A stretch of DNA of 10,699 nucleotides from an uncultured Oscillospiraceae bacterium (GTDB lineage: Bacteria > Bacillota > Clostridia > Oscillospirales > Ruminococcaceae), in the NCBI GenBank assembly GCA_900556525.1, contig USOZ01000043.1, forward strand, positions 1-10,699, in the 5' to 3' direction. Position numbers and translations under genes: made by a program. Numbering within the stretch: the first letter of the stretch is position 1; each line of letters opens with the position of its first letter. Under the pieces are notes generated by a model. The model did no database searches, was not told the origin of the DNA, and saw only the letters and a list, made by a program, of their open reading frames with translations. Positions 1 through 6,313 of the stretch are shown in pieces.

Positions 1-55
1 GTAATCCCCGCGCCCCCTCTGTTGTTTCAATTCACGCCCCTGCGTGAGGGGCGAC
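1..55 (-). CRISPR. Leader-proximal end of a type I-C CRISPR array (one repeat plus partial first spacer)
   Basis: Positions 24-55, read on the minus strand, form a 32-nt unit that begins GTCGCCCC and ends ATTGAAAC. This is the length and the end pattern of type I-C repeats. It contains a 6-bp stem, CGCCCC/GGGGCG, around a 7-nt loop, the usual hairpin recognised by Cas5c. Positions 1-23 would be the leader-side part of the first spacer, and the array continues beyond the left edge. Only one copy is visible, so periodicity cannot be shown. The call rests on repeat length, end sequences, hairpin, orientation and position directly downstream of a type I-C cas operon. Transcription of the array would run leftwards, in the same direction as the cas genes. 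Confidence 0.85.
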
Positions 56-160
56 GGCGAAATTAACGAATTTTTATATGCATTGTGCCGCAAAGACAGC
101 ATAGTGCATATATTGAGATATAATATATGGACGAAATCCGAAAATCTGCCGCAAATGTTT
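56..160 (-). promoter_or_regulatory. CRISPR leader
   Basis: This AT-rich, non-coding stretch lies between the cas operon terminator and the first CRISPR repeat, where the leader of an array transcribed on the minus strand must lie. It holds an 8-bp inverted repeat (CATATATT at 107-114, AATATATG at 122-129) and a candidate promoter. Leaders normally carry the array promoter and the signals that direct new spacers to the first repeat. Which bases do this here cannot be read from one sequence. Confidence 0.65.
73..101 (-). promoter_or_regulatory. Candidate array (pre-crRNA) promoter
   Basis: On the minus strand a TATAAA -10 box (positions 78-73) lies 17 nt downstream of a poor -35 match, TGCTGT (101-96). 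Transcription would start near position 66, about ten bases before the first repeat. The -10 and the spacing are good but the -35 is weak, so this is tentative. Confidence 0.35.
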
Positions 161-228
161 AAAAAATAATATAAAAACGCTGCGCATACCTCCCGAGGTT
201 TCAGACCGCGATAAAGGTATGCGCGGTC
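161..228 (-). terminator. Intrinsic terminator of the cas operon with a competing hairpin
   Basis: Directly after the cas7 stop, the minus-strand transcript contains a 10-bp stem (GCGCATACCT at 224-215 pairing with its complement at 191-182) followed within a few bases by a T-rich tract (177-161). This looks like a Rho-independent terminator separating the cas mRNA from the CRISPR leader. A second, earlier 7-bp hairpin (GACCGCG at 228-222 with CGCGGTC at 210-204) shares bases with the first, so the two cannot form at once. The loop of the main stem is long, about 23 nt. Confidence 0.7.
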
Positions 229-231
229 TTG

Positions 232-1215
232 TTACGCTTTTAGCCAGTCGTTATCGTCGGGAAGTTTATTCCACGATATTTCGCCGTAAGGCGATGTCAT
301 AAACCCTATTTCGACACCGTTCGGAACAGCAGAGATATTTACCGTGCAGTCGTAATCGGTATAGTCGCGCGGGATTTCAACCTCGGACTTTTTGGCGATT
401 TTTACAGCGCCGAAAAGCTTATGAGCAGGCGCGCATCCGAGCTTACACTGCTTTTCACGCTGTTTTTCATCACTGTCGGTACCAACGTGCTTGAAAATAA
501 TAAGCGGAGAAATGACCGACATTTGTCCCTTGCTTGCGGATCTGTCGTGTTCGTACATATTTAAAATAGATTCAAAGAGTATTTTAAGATCGTTTTCTGA
601 AAATCCTGTCTGAGCGGCGAGATTTGCGCTGATAAATCCGCGCGCCTCATAAATTCCGTAGGGGATAAACTGTTTTCTTCCCATTGTTCTGAAATTGTCG
701 GCTGATTTTTCCTTTTCGAGCTTTTCAAAGTCCTTTTCACTCTTGCCCTCTGCGATACACATTCTGGTAATTGAAATGTCAAGTGGGAGAATGGGATCGA
801 CAGACTTTGCAAAAGTGAGCTGTACAGGTCCTCTTACCTGACCTGCATTCGGCCCCGTGGACATAACTGCGCCGAATGTTCTGACATCATAGAATTTTTC
901 GCACGCCTTTAAACGGGAGATTTCAATACTTGCCTTATCCGCCGCATCGATTGCTATACCCGCGTCGGCTTTTGCGCGCGCAATGCTCGCGTTGATGTTA
1001 GTGCTGTTCTGCATTATTATGTTCATTCCGGGTTCGTTTTCATAAGCGGTCTGAACGTAATTGCGTATACGGCGCTTAATTGACACATCGGTCATATAGC
1101 CGTGCATATCCTGCGGGTCGATTCTCGGCGAGTTGCCCATGTCGGGATCACCGTTGGGGTTTCCGTTTACACACTGAATAAAAAACATGAATTCATATCT
1201 GTTGCTGATAGCCAT
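232..1215 (-). CDS. cas7c: Type I-C Cascade backbone protein Cas7c (Csd2)
   Basis: This 327-residue protein is the Cas7 (Csd2) subunit, several copies of which polymerise along the crRNA guide to form the Cascade/I-C backbone. The N-terminus carries the Csd2 signature at residues 17-31, running NGNPNGDPDMGNSPR and followed by IDP and a lysine/arginine-rich helix (about 45-55). This RNA-recognition-like region is typical of the family. The protein is somewhat longer than the usual 280-300 residues. The ATG at 1215 is preceded by a perfect AGGAGG, which lies inside the last codons of cas8c. The gap to the cas8c stop is only 3 nt, so translation is probably coupled. It is the last gene of the operon. 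No cas4, cas1 or cas2 follows it before the leader. Confidence 0.96.
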   Translation of the reverse strand: MAISNRYEFMFFIQCVNGNPNGDPDMGNSPRIDPQDMHGYMTDVSIKRRIRNYVQTAYENEPGMNIIMQNSTNINASIARAKADAGIAIDAADKASIEISRLKACEKFYDVRTFGAVMSTGPNAGQVRGPVQLTFAKSVDPILPLDISITRMCIAEGKSEKDFEKLEKEKSADNFRTMGRKQFIPYGIYEARGFISANLAAQTGFSENDLKILFESILNMYEHDRSASKGQMSVISPLIIFKHVGTDSDEKQREKQCKLGCAPAHKLFGAVKIAKKSEVEIPRDYTDYDCTVNISAVPNGVEIGFMTSPYGEISWNKLPDDNDWLKA

Positions 1216-1218
1216 AGC

Positions 1219-1605
1219 TTAGTCCTCCTTATTGTTATCGGTTGTGTTGTCATTCTTTTTAAGGTGCATTGCTGCGTTCTGGTGGTAGTATCCAAGCGCA
1301 AATTCCGCCTGTTCCGTAAGCGAAAAGCTTGCGGGGATACTGCAGCCTATTTTCTCTGCGATTTCTTCAAGCTGTTTGCTAAAGTATACCGCAAGCCCTT
1401 TATCGAGCTTAGATAAATGATACTGCGACATAGTTGCAAGCTTTCCGATGACCAGCGCGGGCGCGGTGCAGGCTGAAGTGTAGTACTTCTCGACAACGCC
1501 TGCGTTTACATCACCGAGCGCCACGTTCTGTATCTTTGCATATACAGCCATGAGCCGCCCCGTCTGATACGCCTTTGAGGGGCTATCCTTGTTGATTTCC
1601 GTCAT
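1219..1605 (-). CDS. cas11c: Probable Cas11c small subunit from an internal start within cas8c
   Basis: In type I-C systems the small Cascade subunit Cas11c is known to be translated from an internal start near the 3' end of cas8c. Here a perfect AAGGAGG Shine-Dalgarno sequence (1623-1617) lies inside cas8c. The next in-frame ATG (1605-1603) is 11 nt further on. It would give a 128-residue protein beginning MTEINKDSPS and ending at the cas8c stop, which fits the size of known Cas11c proteins (about 120-130 residues). The predicted product is mostly helical, as expected of a small subunit. An out-of-frame ATG sits nearer the Shine-Dalgarno site (1613-1611), and the 11-nt spacing is slightly long, so the exact start codon (possibly a non-ATG codon just upstream) is uncertain. 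The function is inferred from the family and the position. Confidence 0.72.
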   Translation of the reverse strand: MTEINKDSPSKAYQTGRLMAVYAKIQNVALGDVNAGVVEKYYTSACTAPALVIGKLATMSQYHLSKLDKGLAVYFSKQLEEIAEKIGCSIPASFSLTEQAEFALGYYHQNAAMHLKKNDNTTDNNKED

Positions 1606-3021
1606 AATAACATAATCCTCCTTATTTTGATTTCTGTACTTTCTGTTTAGCCATGCCTTTAATATCTGACAGGAAATTCGGTCTATCTGCTTATTTTTAA
1701 CAGAACCGTCATCCTGTGAAGAACCATACATATCCGATCGGATATATGCCAGCGCCTTTGCGGCAGCCGTATCCGGCAGCGGAGTGTTGTGCGTTATCGC
1801 ATACATTATCTGCGGTTCAAGACCCGAAAGCTCGTCCTTGATACGATCGGAAAGCTTAGTCTTGTCCGTTGAATATTTCAGCAGACGGGTATTTATCGTA
1901 AACAGCTTAGGAAATTTTGATTCGCCCGTTCCGCTGTAATTTATCAGCGAAAGGTCTTTGTACCACTGTGTTACATTGTTATACAAGTCATCGTAGCTTC
2001 CCTCGTCAAAACTGCGTACCATAACGCGTCCGTTTACGCCGCTCAGCGACATCATATAATATCGGTTGTCAGGTTTTTCAAGCGATTTTCCGTCGAAAAT
2101 GTATTTGTACAGCTTCTTTATTTTGCGCTTGTCAGCCTGCTTGTCCTCTTCGTCCTGAGATTCGCTATCTTCGGCATCAATTCCGAGATCTATACCCAAA
2201 TCAAAATTTAGAGCGTCAAGCACATCGATCTGCGGAGCTTCCTTATACCAATGCGTGTTTTTCGCGCCTGCCAGAATGCTGCTGTTTTCTTTTTTTAGAA
2301 GCTCGTTCAAAGCCGAATTTACGGCAGTCATAGCTTCTTCAGAAACCGCCGCGTTAGCAGCCTGTTCAAAACCGTAGGAGCGATATGCGTCTTTATCAAA
2401 GCAGATCAGCATGTCGCCTTTGGTATGACCTCCGACAATCAACAAGCCCTGAAACGGGGGAACGGTCGCCATAGGCTCGGTGAATTCGCCGGTGATAAAG
2501 CAGCGTACCTTGGCTTTATCGTCGGATTTAGCCGCTGAAAAACTCTTTCTGAAATTCTCCCACCACTCGAGATAATTGCTGCTGTTTTCGAGCGGTTTTC
2601 CGTCGACCTTAATGCTGATAATATCGGCGCCGAGGCGTTTTGAGTCGGTCAGATAGGCTTCCTTTACGGCTTCAAACTGCTCCGAAAGCCCGTTCATGGC
2701 GGTAAGAAACAGCGGGTCTGATTTCGCAGCTTCACGCATGGAATCCATATAGAATGTCTGTTTCGCAGCACGGTTGATTTTACCGTCCTTATCGGGGAGG
2801 TTAAATATTACCTCGGCTTTCTCGGCTATAATGTTGCTTTTGGTCTTACCGTTTGCAAGGCTTCCTATATCCGGGCAATACGCCTTTCCGACGGCGGGGT
2901 CTATACCGATAAATCTGCCATCAGCGCTGAACGATATATACCACTTTACATTCTTTTCTTTAAAACCGGGTTTTGCTGCAAGTCCTTTAGTCTGTGCGTA
3001 CTGATACAATTCCTGAAGCAT
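1219..3021 (-). CDS. cas8c: Type I-C Cascade large subunit Cas8c (Csd1)
   Basis: This 600-residue protein is the large subunit of Cascade/I-C, which recognises the PAM and helps open target DNA. The length fits Csd1 (about 570-620). Family-like stretches include the N-terminus (MLQELYQYAQ, then KPGFKEKNVKWYISFSADGR) and the central YRSYGFEQAANAAVSEEA segment. An acidic, low-complexity linker at about residues 285-300 (rich in D, E, S and Q) precedes the C-terminal half. A longer frame opens at 3063, but the ATG at 3021 is preferred: it has an AGGAAG site 8 nt upstream, starts 4 nt after the cas5c stop and begins at the usual Csd1 N-terminus. The C-terminal 128 residues appear to be made separately as Cas11c. 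Confidence 0.94.
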   Translation of the reverse strand: MLQELYQYAQTKGLAAKPGFKEKNVKWYISFSADGRFIGIDPAVGKAYCPDIGSLANGKTKSNIIAEKAEVIFNLPDKDGKINRAAKQTFYMDSMREAAKSDPLFLTAMNGLSEQFEAVKEAYLTDSKRLGADIISIKVDGKPLENSSNYLEWWENFRKSFSAAKSDDKAKVRCFITGEFTEPMATVPPFQGLLIVGGHTKGDMLICFDKDAYRSYGFEQAANAAVSEEAMTAVNSALNELLKKENSSILAGAKNTHWYKEAPQIDVLDALNFDLGIDLGIDAEDSESQDEEDKQADKRKIKKLYKYIFDGKSLEKPDNRYYMMSLSGVNGRVMVRSFDEGSYDDLYNNVTQWYKDLSLINYSGTGESKFPKLFTINTRLLKYSTDKTKLSDRIKDELSGLEPQIMYAITHNTPLPDTAAAKALAYIRSDMYGSSQDDGSVKNKQIDRISCQILKAWLNRKYRNQNKEDYVIMTEINKDSPSKAYQTGRLMAVYAKIQNVALGDVNAGVVEKYYTSACTAPALVIGKLATMSQYHLSKLDKGLAVYFSKQLEEIAEKIGCSIPASFSLTEQAEFALGYYHQNAAMHLKKNDNTTDNNKED

Positions 3022-3025
3022 AGCG

Positions 3026-3703
3026 TCACTTCCTTTCGGGTTTAAGCACTTCGTCGCTGTCAAAATCGGGGATTTCTATAACGCCGTTTTTCATCTGAGC
3101 GTGAAACATCGAAACGAACGGCTTTGCTTTCTGAGCAAATGCAAAATCGTGAAGGTCAAATACGTCGTAAAGCATAAGCCCTAAATCGAGAGTTTCTGAT
3201 ATTGGCAGATCGTCCGACGGCGGCGCAAAATAGCAAACAAACTCCCGCGTCCCAAGACAAGGCTGGAAAAAGCATTTGCCGTTTTCGATTCGGCGATTAG
3301 CCTGACTTATAAGCTGTTCGAGCGAACCGCCGAACGATTCGCGCTTGACGATTTCGGCTGTTATTCTGTACCTTACGTCTTTCAGTACAATGGTCTGCCT
3401 CTGGGTGCGGTGTTCGTGGTGTTTGCGGGTTTCTTCCACAAGTATAGGCTTCATATTGCTGCCCTTTCCGACCTTGCAGTTAATGACCTCGTTGCGTTTG
3501 AAACTCATGTAGCGTATCGGATTCATTACTTCGATACGCCGTATCTGCCAGTAGAACTCATTCGGCTTTGAATAAACCGCGCTAAATACGCCGCGCGCTG
3601 CGGACGGTGTAATAACGGGGTAGGTAAGACGCTCCACTTTGCTTTCGGGGCGTGTGAAGCTTGCAAAATCTCCCCAGATTTCCATTGTTATTTCATTGTT
3701 CAT
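3026..3703 (-). CDS. cas5c: Type I-C crRNA endonuclease Cas5c (Cas5d)
   Basis: This 225-residue RAMP protein is expected to cut the pre-crRNA repeat hairpin, doing the job of the missing Cas6, and to stay bound at the 5' end of the crRNA in Cascade. It opens with the Cas5 motif (EIWGDFASFTRPE at residues 8-20). SAARGVFSAVY (34-44) and the FYWQIRRIEV block (50-59) follow. HHEHRTQRQT (94-103) provides the basic and histidine residues of the Cas5c catalytic region. The start at 3703 is chosen over an upstream ATG at 3751 because a perfect AAGGAGG lies just before it. The extra 16 upstream residues (MTIGTLSNSN...) would be encoded across an intergenic palindrome and do not look like Cas5. The gene lies 89 nt after the cas3 stop and 4 nt before cas8c. 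Confidence 0.95.
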   Translation of the reverse strand: MNNEITMEIWGDFASFTRPESKVERLTYPVITPSAARGVFSAVYSKPNEFYWQIRRIEVMNPIRYMSFKRNEVINCKVGKGSNMKPILVEETRKHHEHRTQRQTIVLKDVRYRITAEIVKRESFGGSLEQLISQANRRIENGKCFFQPCLGTREFVCYFAPPSDDLPISETLDLGLMLYDVFDLHDFAFAQKAKPFVSMFHAQMKNGVIEIPDFDSDEVLKPERK

Positions 3704-3792
3704 TTTTTCCTCCTTGATATTATTTGAGTTTGACAATGTACCAATTGTCAAACCTCTAATATTATTTTACATAATTGTTCCAATATACACTT
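3704..3792 (-). other. cas3-cas5c intergenic spacer with a perfect 10-bp hairpin
   Basis: This is the only sizeable gap inside the cas operon. It holds a perfect inverted repeat with 10-bp arms, GTTTGACAAT (3728-3737) and ATTGTCAAAC (3744-3753), around a 6-nt loop. In the minus-strand mRNA this hairpin sits just upstream of the cas5c Shine-Dalgarno site (AAGGAGG, about 3715-3709). No T-tract follows, so it is not a simple terminator. It could be an mRNA-processing or stability element that adjusts Cas3 against Cascade levels, or a repressor site. A TTGACA lies within it, but no good -10 box follows at the right distance. Confidence 0.5.
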
Positions 3793-5982
3793 TTAAATGC
3801 AATTCATTAACTCATCATCAAATGACAGACCGCACCGATCGTCATAAAAATTTCCTTTAGGACATATAAACCAGTTTCCCGAAAGCTCTCGTTTTCCGTG
3901 CGGGAGCGCAATTATCGCCTGCTCAAACAGCTCTTTCACCTTATCGCCGCGGTAGCTTGTGACGGTTATGGGAGCGGCTTCTTTGATCCATTGCTTTGTT
4001 ATCCCCGTGGTGACCGCTTGTTCTGCCAGCCTGTCGTAAAGCTCTTTTTCGCCGAGGTATGGAACAAGAACGTTCACGCCTGCATTATTTATCAGTCGGT
4101 ACTGCTTTTCGGCTTCCTCAAAATCATAATCCGCAATCGCAGACACAAGAGCGCTGCGGTCGTGGTTCTGACCCGTAAAAAGCTCTTTGTAGTACTCCGA
4201 AAGGTGTTCGGGGTTATTTATGTCTATTGTATGCCTTGAGTTAAGCAGCTTTACGCAGCCTGCGGCATATTCATAGAAATCCGATGGATATAGCTTGTCC
4301 TCAAGCGGAACGAACACTGTCATTGCGCCGTTCATTTTTCCGTTTCGGTTACAGCGCCCTGCGCACTGCACTATTGAGTCAAGCGGAGCCAGCGCCCTGA
4401 ACATCACCTCAAAATCAAGGTCGACGCCCGCTTCGATACATGAAGTTGAAACAAGGCGGCACGGAATACCGCAGCGTGTACGGCGTTTTATCTCGCTTAT
4501 AACAGGGTCGCGGTGAGCTTTGCACATATCTGTCGATATATGAAAACACTCGTCGTCCGCACAGATTTCCTTAATCATATTATACAGCTTGTGCGCATGA
4601 TCCTTACGGTTTACTACGCAGCAAACGCTGCTGTATTCCGACATTTTTTTCGCAATATCGGCAAGCGGCATTTCTTCTTCGGGAAGTATTTTCCATTCAA
4701 CATTTACACGGCGCGTTTTTTCGTACAGCGAAACAGGGTCGGCGATTACTTCACGCGGACTGTACGAAATGTCGCTGCGTTCATGGTATGTGGGCTGAGT
4801 TGCCGTTGAAAACAGTACCGTACAGCGGAACATTTCACATAACGTGCGGACAGATTCCATTGTCGTACCCGCAAGGTCGGCAGGAATGCTCTGAGCCTCG
4901 TCGAATACAATAACGCTGTTGGCGATGTTGTGCAGAAAACGCAGGTCGGTTGGCTGCGACTTGAAAAGCGCCTCAAAAAATTTAACAGAGGTAGTGATTA
5001 TTACGGGCGACGACCATCTTTCCGCGAAAAGCTTTGTCTTTTCGGTATATTTAGCCATGCTGTGTGTTTCAAGAACATTCCCGCATATTTCGCGGTAAGT
5101 TTGTGAGTTCTGCGTTATTATCGACAAAAACGGCAGCACTATTATGATGCGGCTTTTGCCGTATTCCTTAGCGTGCGCAGCGGCGAATGCCAGAAGCGCG
5201 AGCGTTTTGCCCGTGCCTGTCGGCGCTGTGAGGGTGAACTGTCCCGGTGCAAGCTTTGCGGCTTTCAGACAGGCTTCAAAAACTTCGCTTCTCACATTGT
5301 TTATCTTTGGGTCAGAGTCGGACTCCTTTATAATTTTATTGCGGTATTCGTTCAGAGAAAGCAATATTTTATCGGCGTCAAGCGGTTCGTCGTTTGCACG
5401 GTCGATAATCTCTTTGTCGCGGTGATGAGCCGAAGCAAGGTAATCCGCGTCGCAAAGGCAGGAGAGCAACATTCTTGCATGAAGCATTCGGGGCAGATTA
5501 TTGTAGTAGGAGGTGCTGTCCGCAATCAGCTTTGGCTTTGCTGCGATAAGTCCGTGTTCTTTCAGATAGTCCACGGCAGTTTTTAGCTGTTCGGGGCTAC
5601 TTATCGAGAAAACGCGGTTTTCCGCTCGACTTTCATGCGCTCCGGGTTCTGTTACGGAACGTTTCAGCTGCGCTTCAATGTCCCATAACAGCCCTTTATG
5701 GTGGGCATAAACAACGCGCGCCAAGAGCCTATCCTTATATGTGTTCCAAAGCAGGAAGGCGCCCGCGCTTTCGTGATTTACGCCGCTTGCAGTTCCGTCA
5801 AGAACTTTCTGAAACAGCTCTGACGCTTTTCCTAAATCGTGATTCAGACCAACCGTTCTGCCCGCTTCGGCTTCTCCGAATTGCTCCGCAAAAACTTCGG
5901 CAAGAGCGGCAACCTTTTCTAAATGCTCATACAAATATTCTTTTTCGCCGTTTTCATTTTCCGAACGTGAGTAAAATTCCAT
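3793..5982 (-). CDS. cas3: CRISPR-associated helicase-nuclease Cas3 (HD + DExD/H helicase)
   Basis: This 729-residue protein is the nuclease-helicase recruited by DNA-bound Cascade to unwind and shred the target. The N-terminal HD nuclease domain shows H20, the HD pair H48-D49 (in NHDLGK), H70 (NHESAG), H94-H95 (AHHK) and D178/D180 (CDADY). The superfamily-2 helicase follows: Walker A APTGTGKT at 253-260, motif II DEAQ at 361-364, motif III STAT at 392-395, and motifs V and VI (EAGVDLDF, then QCAGRCNRNG) in the second RecA-like domain. All catalytic motifs look intact. The ATG at 5982 has an AAGGAG site a few bases upstream. It is the first gene of the operon, preceded by a leader of about 165 nt from the promoter at 6154-6182. 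Confidence 0.97.
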   Translation of the reverse strand: MEFYSRSENENGEKEYLYEHLEKVAALAEVFAEQFGEAEAGRTVGLNHDLGKASELFQKVLDGTASGVNHESAGAFLLWNTYKDRLLARVVYAHHKGLLWDIEAQLKRSVTEPGAHESRAENRVFSISSPEQLKTAVDYLKEHGLIAAKPKLIADSTSYYNNLPRMLHARMLLSCLCDADYLASAHHRDKEIIDRANDEPLDADKILLSLNEYRNKIIKESDSDPKINNVRSEVFEACLKAAKLAPGQFTLTAPTGTGKTLALLAFAAAHAKEYGKSRIIIVLPFLSIITQNSQTYREICGNVLETHSMAKYTEKTKLFAERWSSPVIITTSVKFFEALFKSQPTDLRFLHNIANSVIVFDEAQSIPADLAGTTMESVRTLCEMFRCTVLFSTATQPTYHERSDISYSPREVIADPVSLYEKTRRVNVEWKILPEEEMPLADIAKKMSEYSSVCCVVNRKDHAHKLYNMIKEICADDECFHISTDMCKAHRDPVISEIKRRTRCGIPCRLVSTSCIEAGVDLDFEVMFRALAPLDSIVQCAGRCNRNGKMNGAMTVFVPLEDKLYPSDFYEYAAGCVKLLNSRHTIDINNPEHLSEYYKELFTGQNHDRSALVSAIADYDFEEAEKQYRLINNAGVNVLVPYLGEKELYDRLAEQAVTTGITKQWIKEAAPITVTSYRGDKVKELFEQAIIALPHGKRELSGNWFICPKGNFYDDRCGLSFDDELMNCI

Positions 5983-6047
5983 ATTTCAGCTCCTTTCAAT
6001 AATTCATCCGTCGGTCAGTCGGCTGCATTCGATAGATTGATGAGAGT

Positions 6048-6137
6048 GTGTTGACGCTAAAATAATACGCAGATTTTTGAGCATAATTTTTACGCAGACA
6101 AGGCAAAAAGGTACGTCGTTAAGTTTAGCTTCAACAC
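6048..6137. repeat. Possible 90-bp MITE-like element with 14-bp terminal inverted repeats
   Basis: The segment begins GTGTTGACGCTAAA (6048-6061) and ends TTTAGCTTCAACAC (6124-6137). These ends are inverted repeats of each other with 13 of 14 bases matching. Inside, TACGCAGA occurs twice as a direct repeat (6066-6073 and 6091-6098). There is no coding potential. Short length, terminal inverted repeats and an intergenic position suggest a miniature inverted-repeat element or dispersed palindromic repeat. I see no clear target-site duplication. It lies wholly in the predicted 5' leader of the cas mRNA, between promoter and cas3, and would fold there into a long imperfect hairpin. Other genome copies cannot be checked from this window. 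Confidence 0.45.
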
Positions 6138-6153
6138 GACCTGATACAACTTT

Positions 6154-6182
6154 ATTTTATACTTATATATACATTTTGTCAA
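6154..6182 (-). promoter_or_regulatory. Promoter of the cas3-cas5c-cas8c-cas7c operon
   Basis: On the minus strand a perfect TTGACA (6182-6177) is followed after exactly 17 nt by TAAAAT (6159-6154). This is a near-consensus sigma-A promoter reading towards cas3, with a start expected near 6147 and a leader of about 165 nt. The -35 box forms one arm of an inverted repeat (TGTCAA at 6177-6182, TTGACA at 6191-6196) that could be an operator. Confidence 0.75.
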
Positions 6183-6238
6183 TGCCATTTTTGACACAAC
6201 CTAAAAAAATTATTTCTTTAGCTTACCGCCCCCAGCAA

Positions 6239-6267
6239 TTGACAAACCCACATTTATATGATATAAT
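6239..6267 (+). promoter_or_regulatory. Consensus promoter of the ubiquitin-domain gene
   Basis: A perfect TTGACA (6239-6244) and a perfect TATAAT (6262-6267) are separated by 17 nt, giving a full-consensus sigma-A promoter reading rightwards. Transcription would start near 6274, about 40 nt before the ATG at 6314. It is divergent from the cas promoter, with 56 bp between the two -35 boxes. Confidence 0.88.
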
Positions 6268-6313
6268 TACTGTGTATAAATCAAACCTGATGCTTACTTT
6301 TTGGGAGGTAAAC

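Noticed and set aside
3022..3063. Earlier cas8c start overlapping the end of cas5c
   Set aside because: It lacks a good ribosome binding site. The ATG at 3021 has one and gives the usual Csd1 N-terminus.
3722..3751. Internal promoter for cas5c using the TTGACA in the palindrome
   Set aside because: The only candidate -10 (TCAAAT, 18 nt spacing) would start transcription on top of the Shine-Dalgarno site, and the perfect symmetry is better explained as a hairpin or binding site.
5173..5586. Open frames of 87-137 codons on the plus strand inside cas3
   Set aside because: They lie opposite conserved Cas3 helicase and nuclease coding and have no recognisable protein features.
6077..6313. Upstream extension of the ubiquitin-domain gene to an ATG at 6077
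   Set aside because: The extra 79 codons cover the cas promoter, part of the MITE-like element and the gene's own consensus promoter. The ATG at 6314 has a Shine-Dalgarno site and begins a proper signal peptide.
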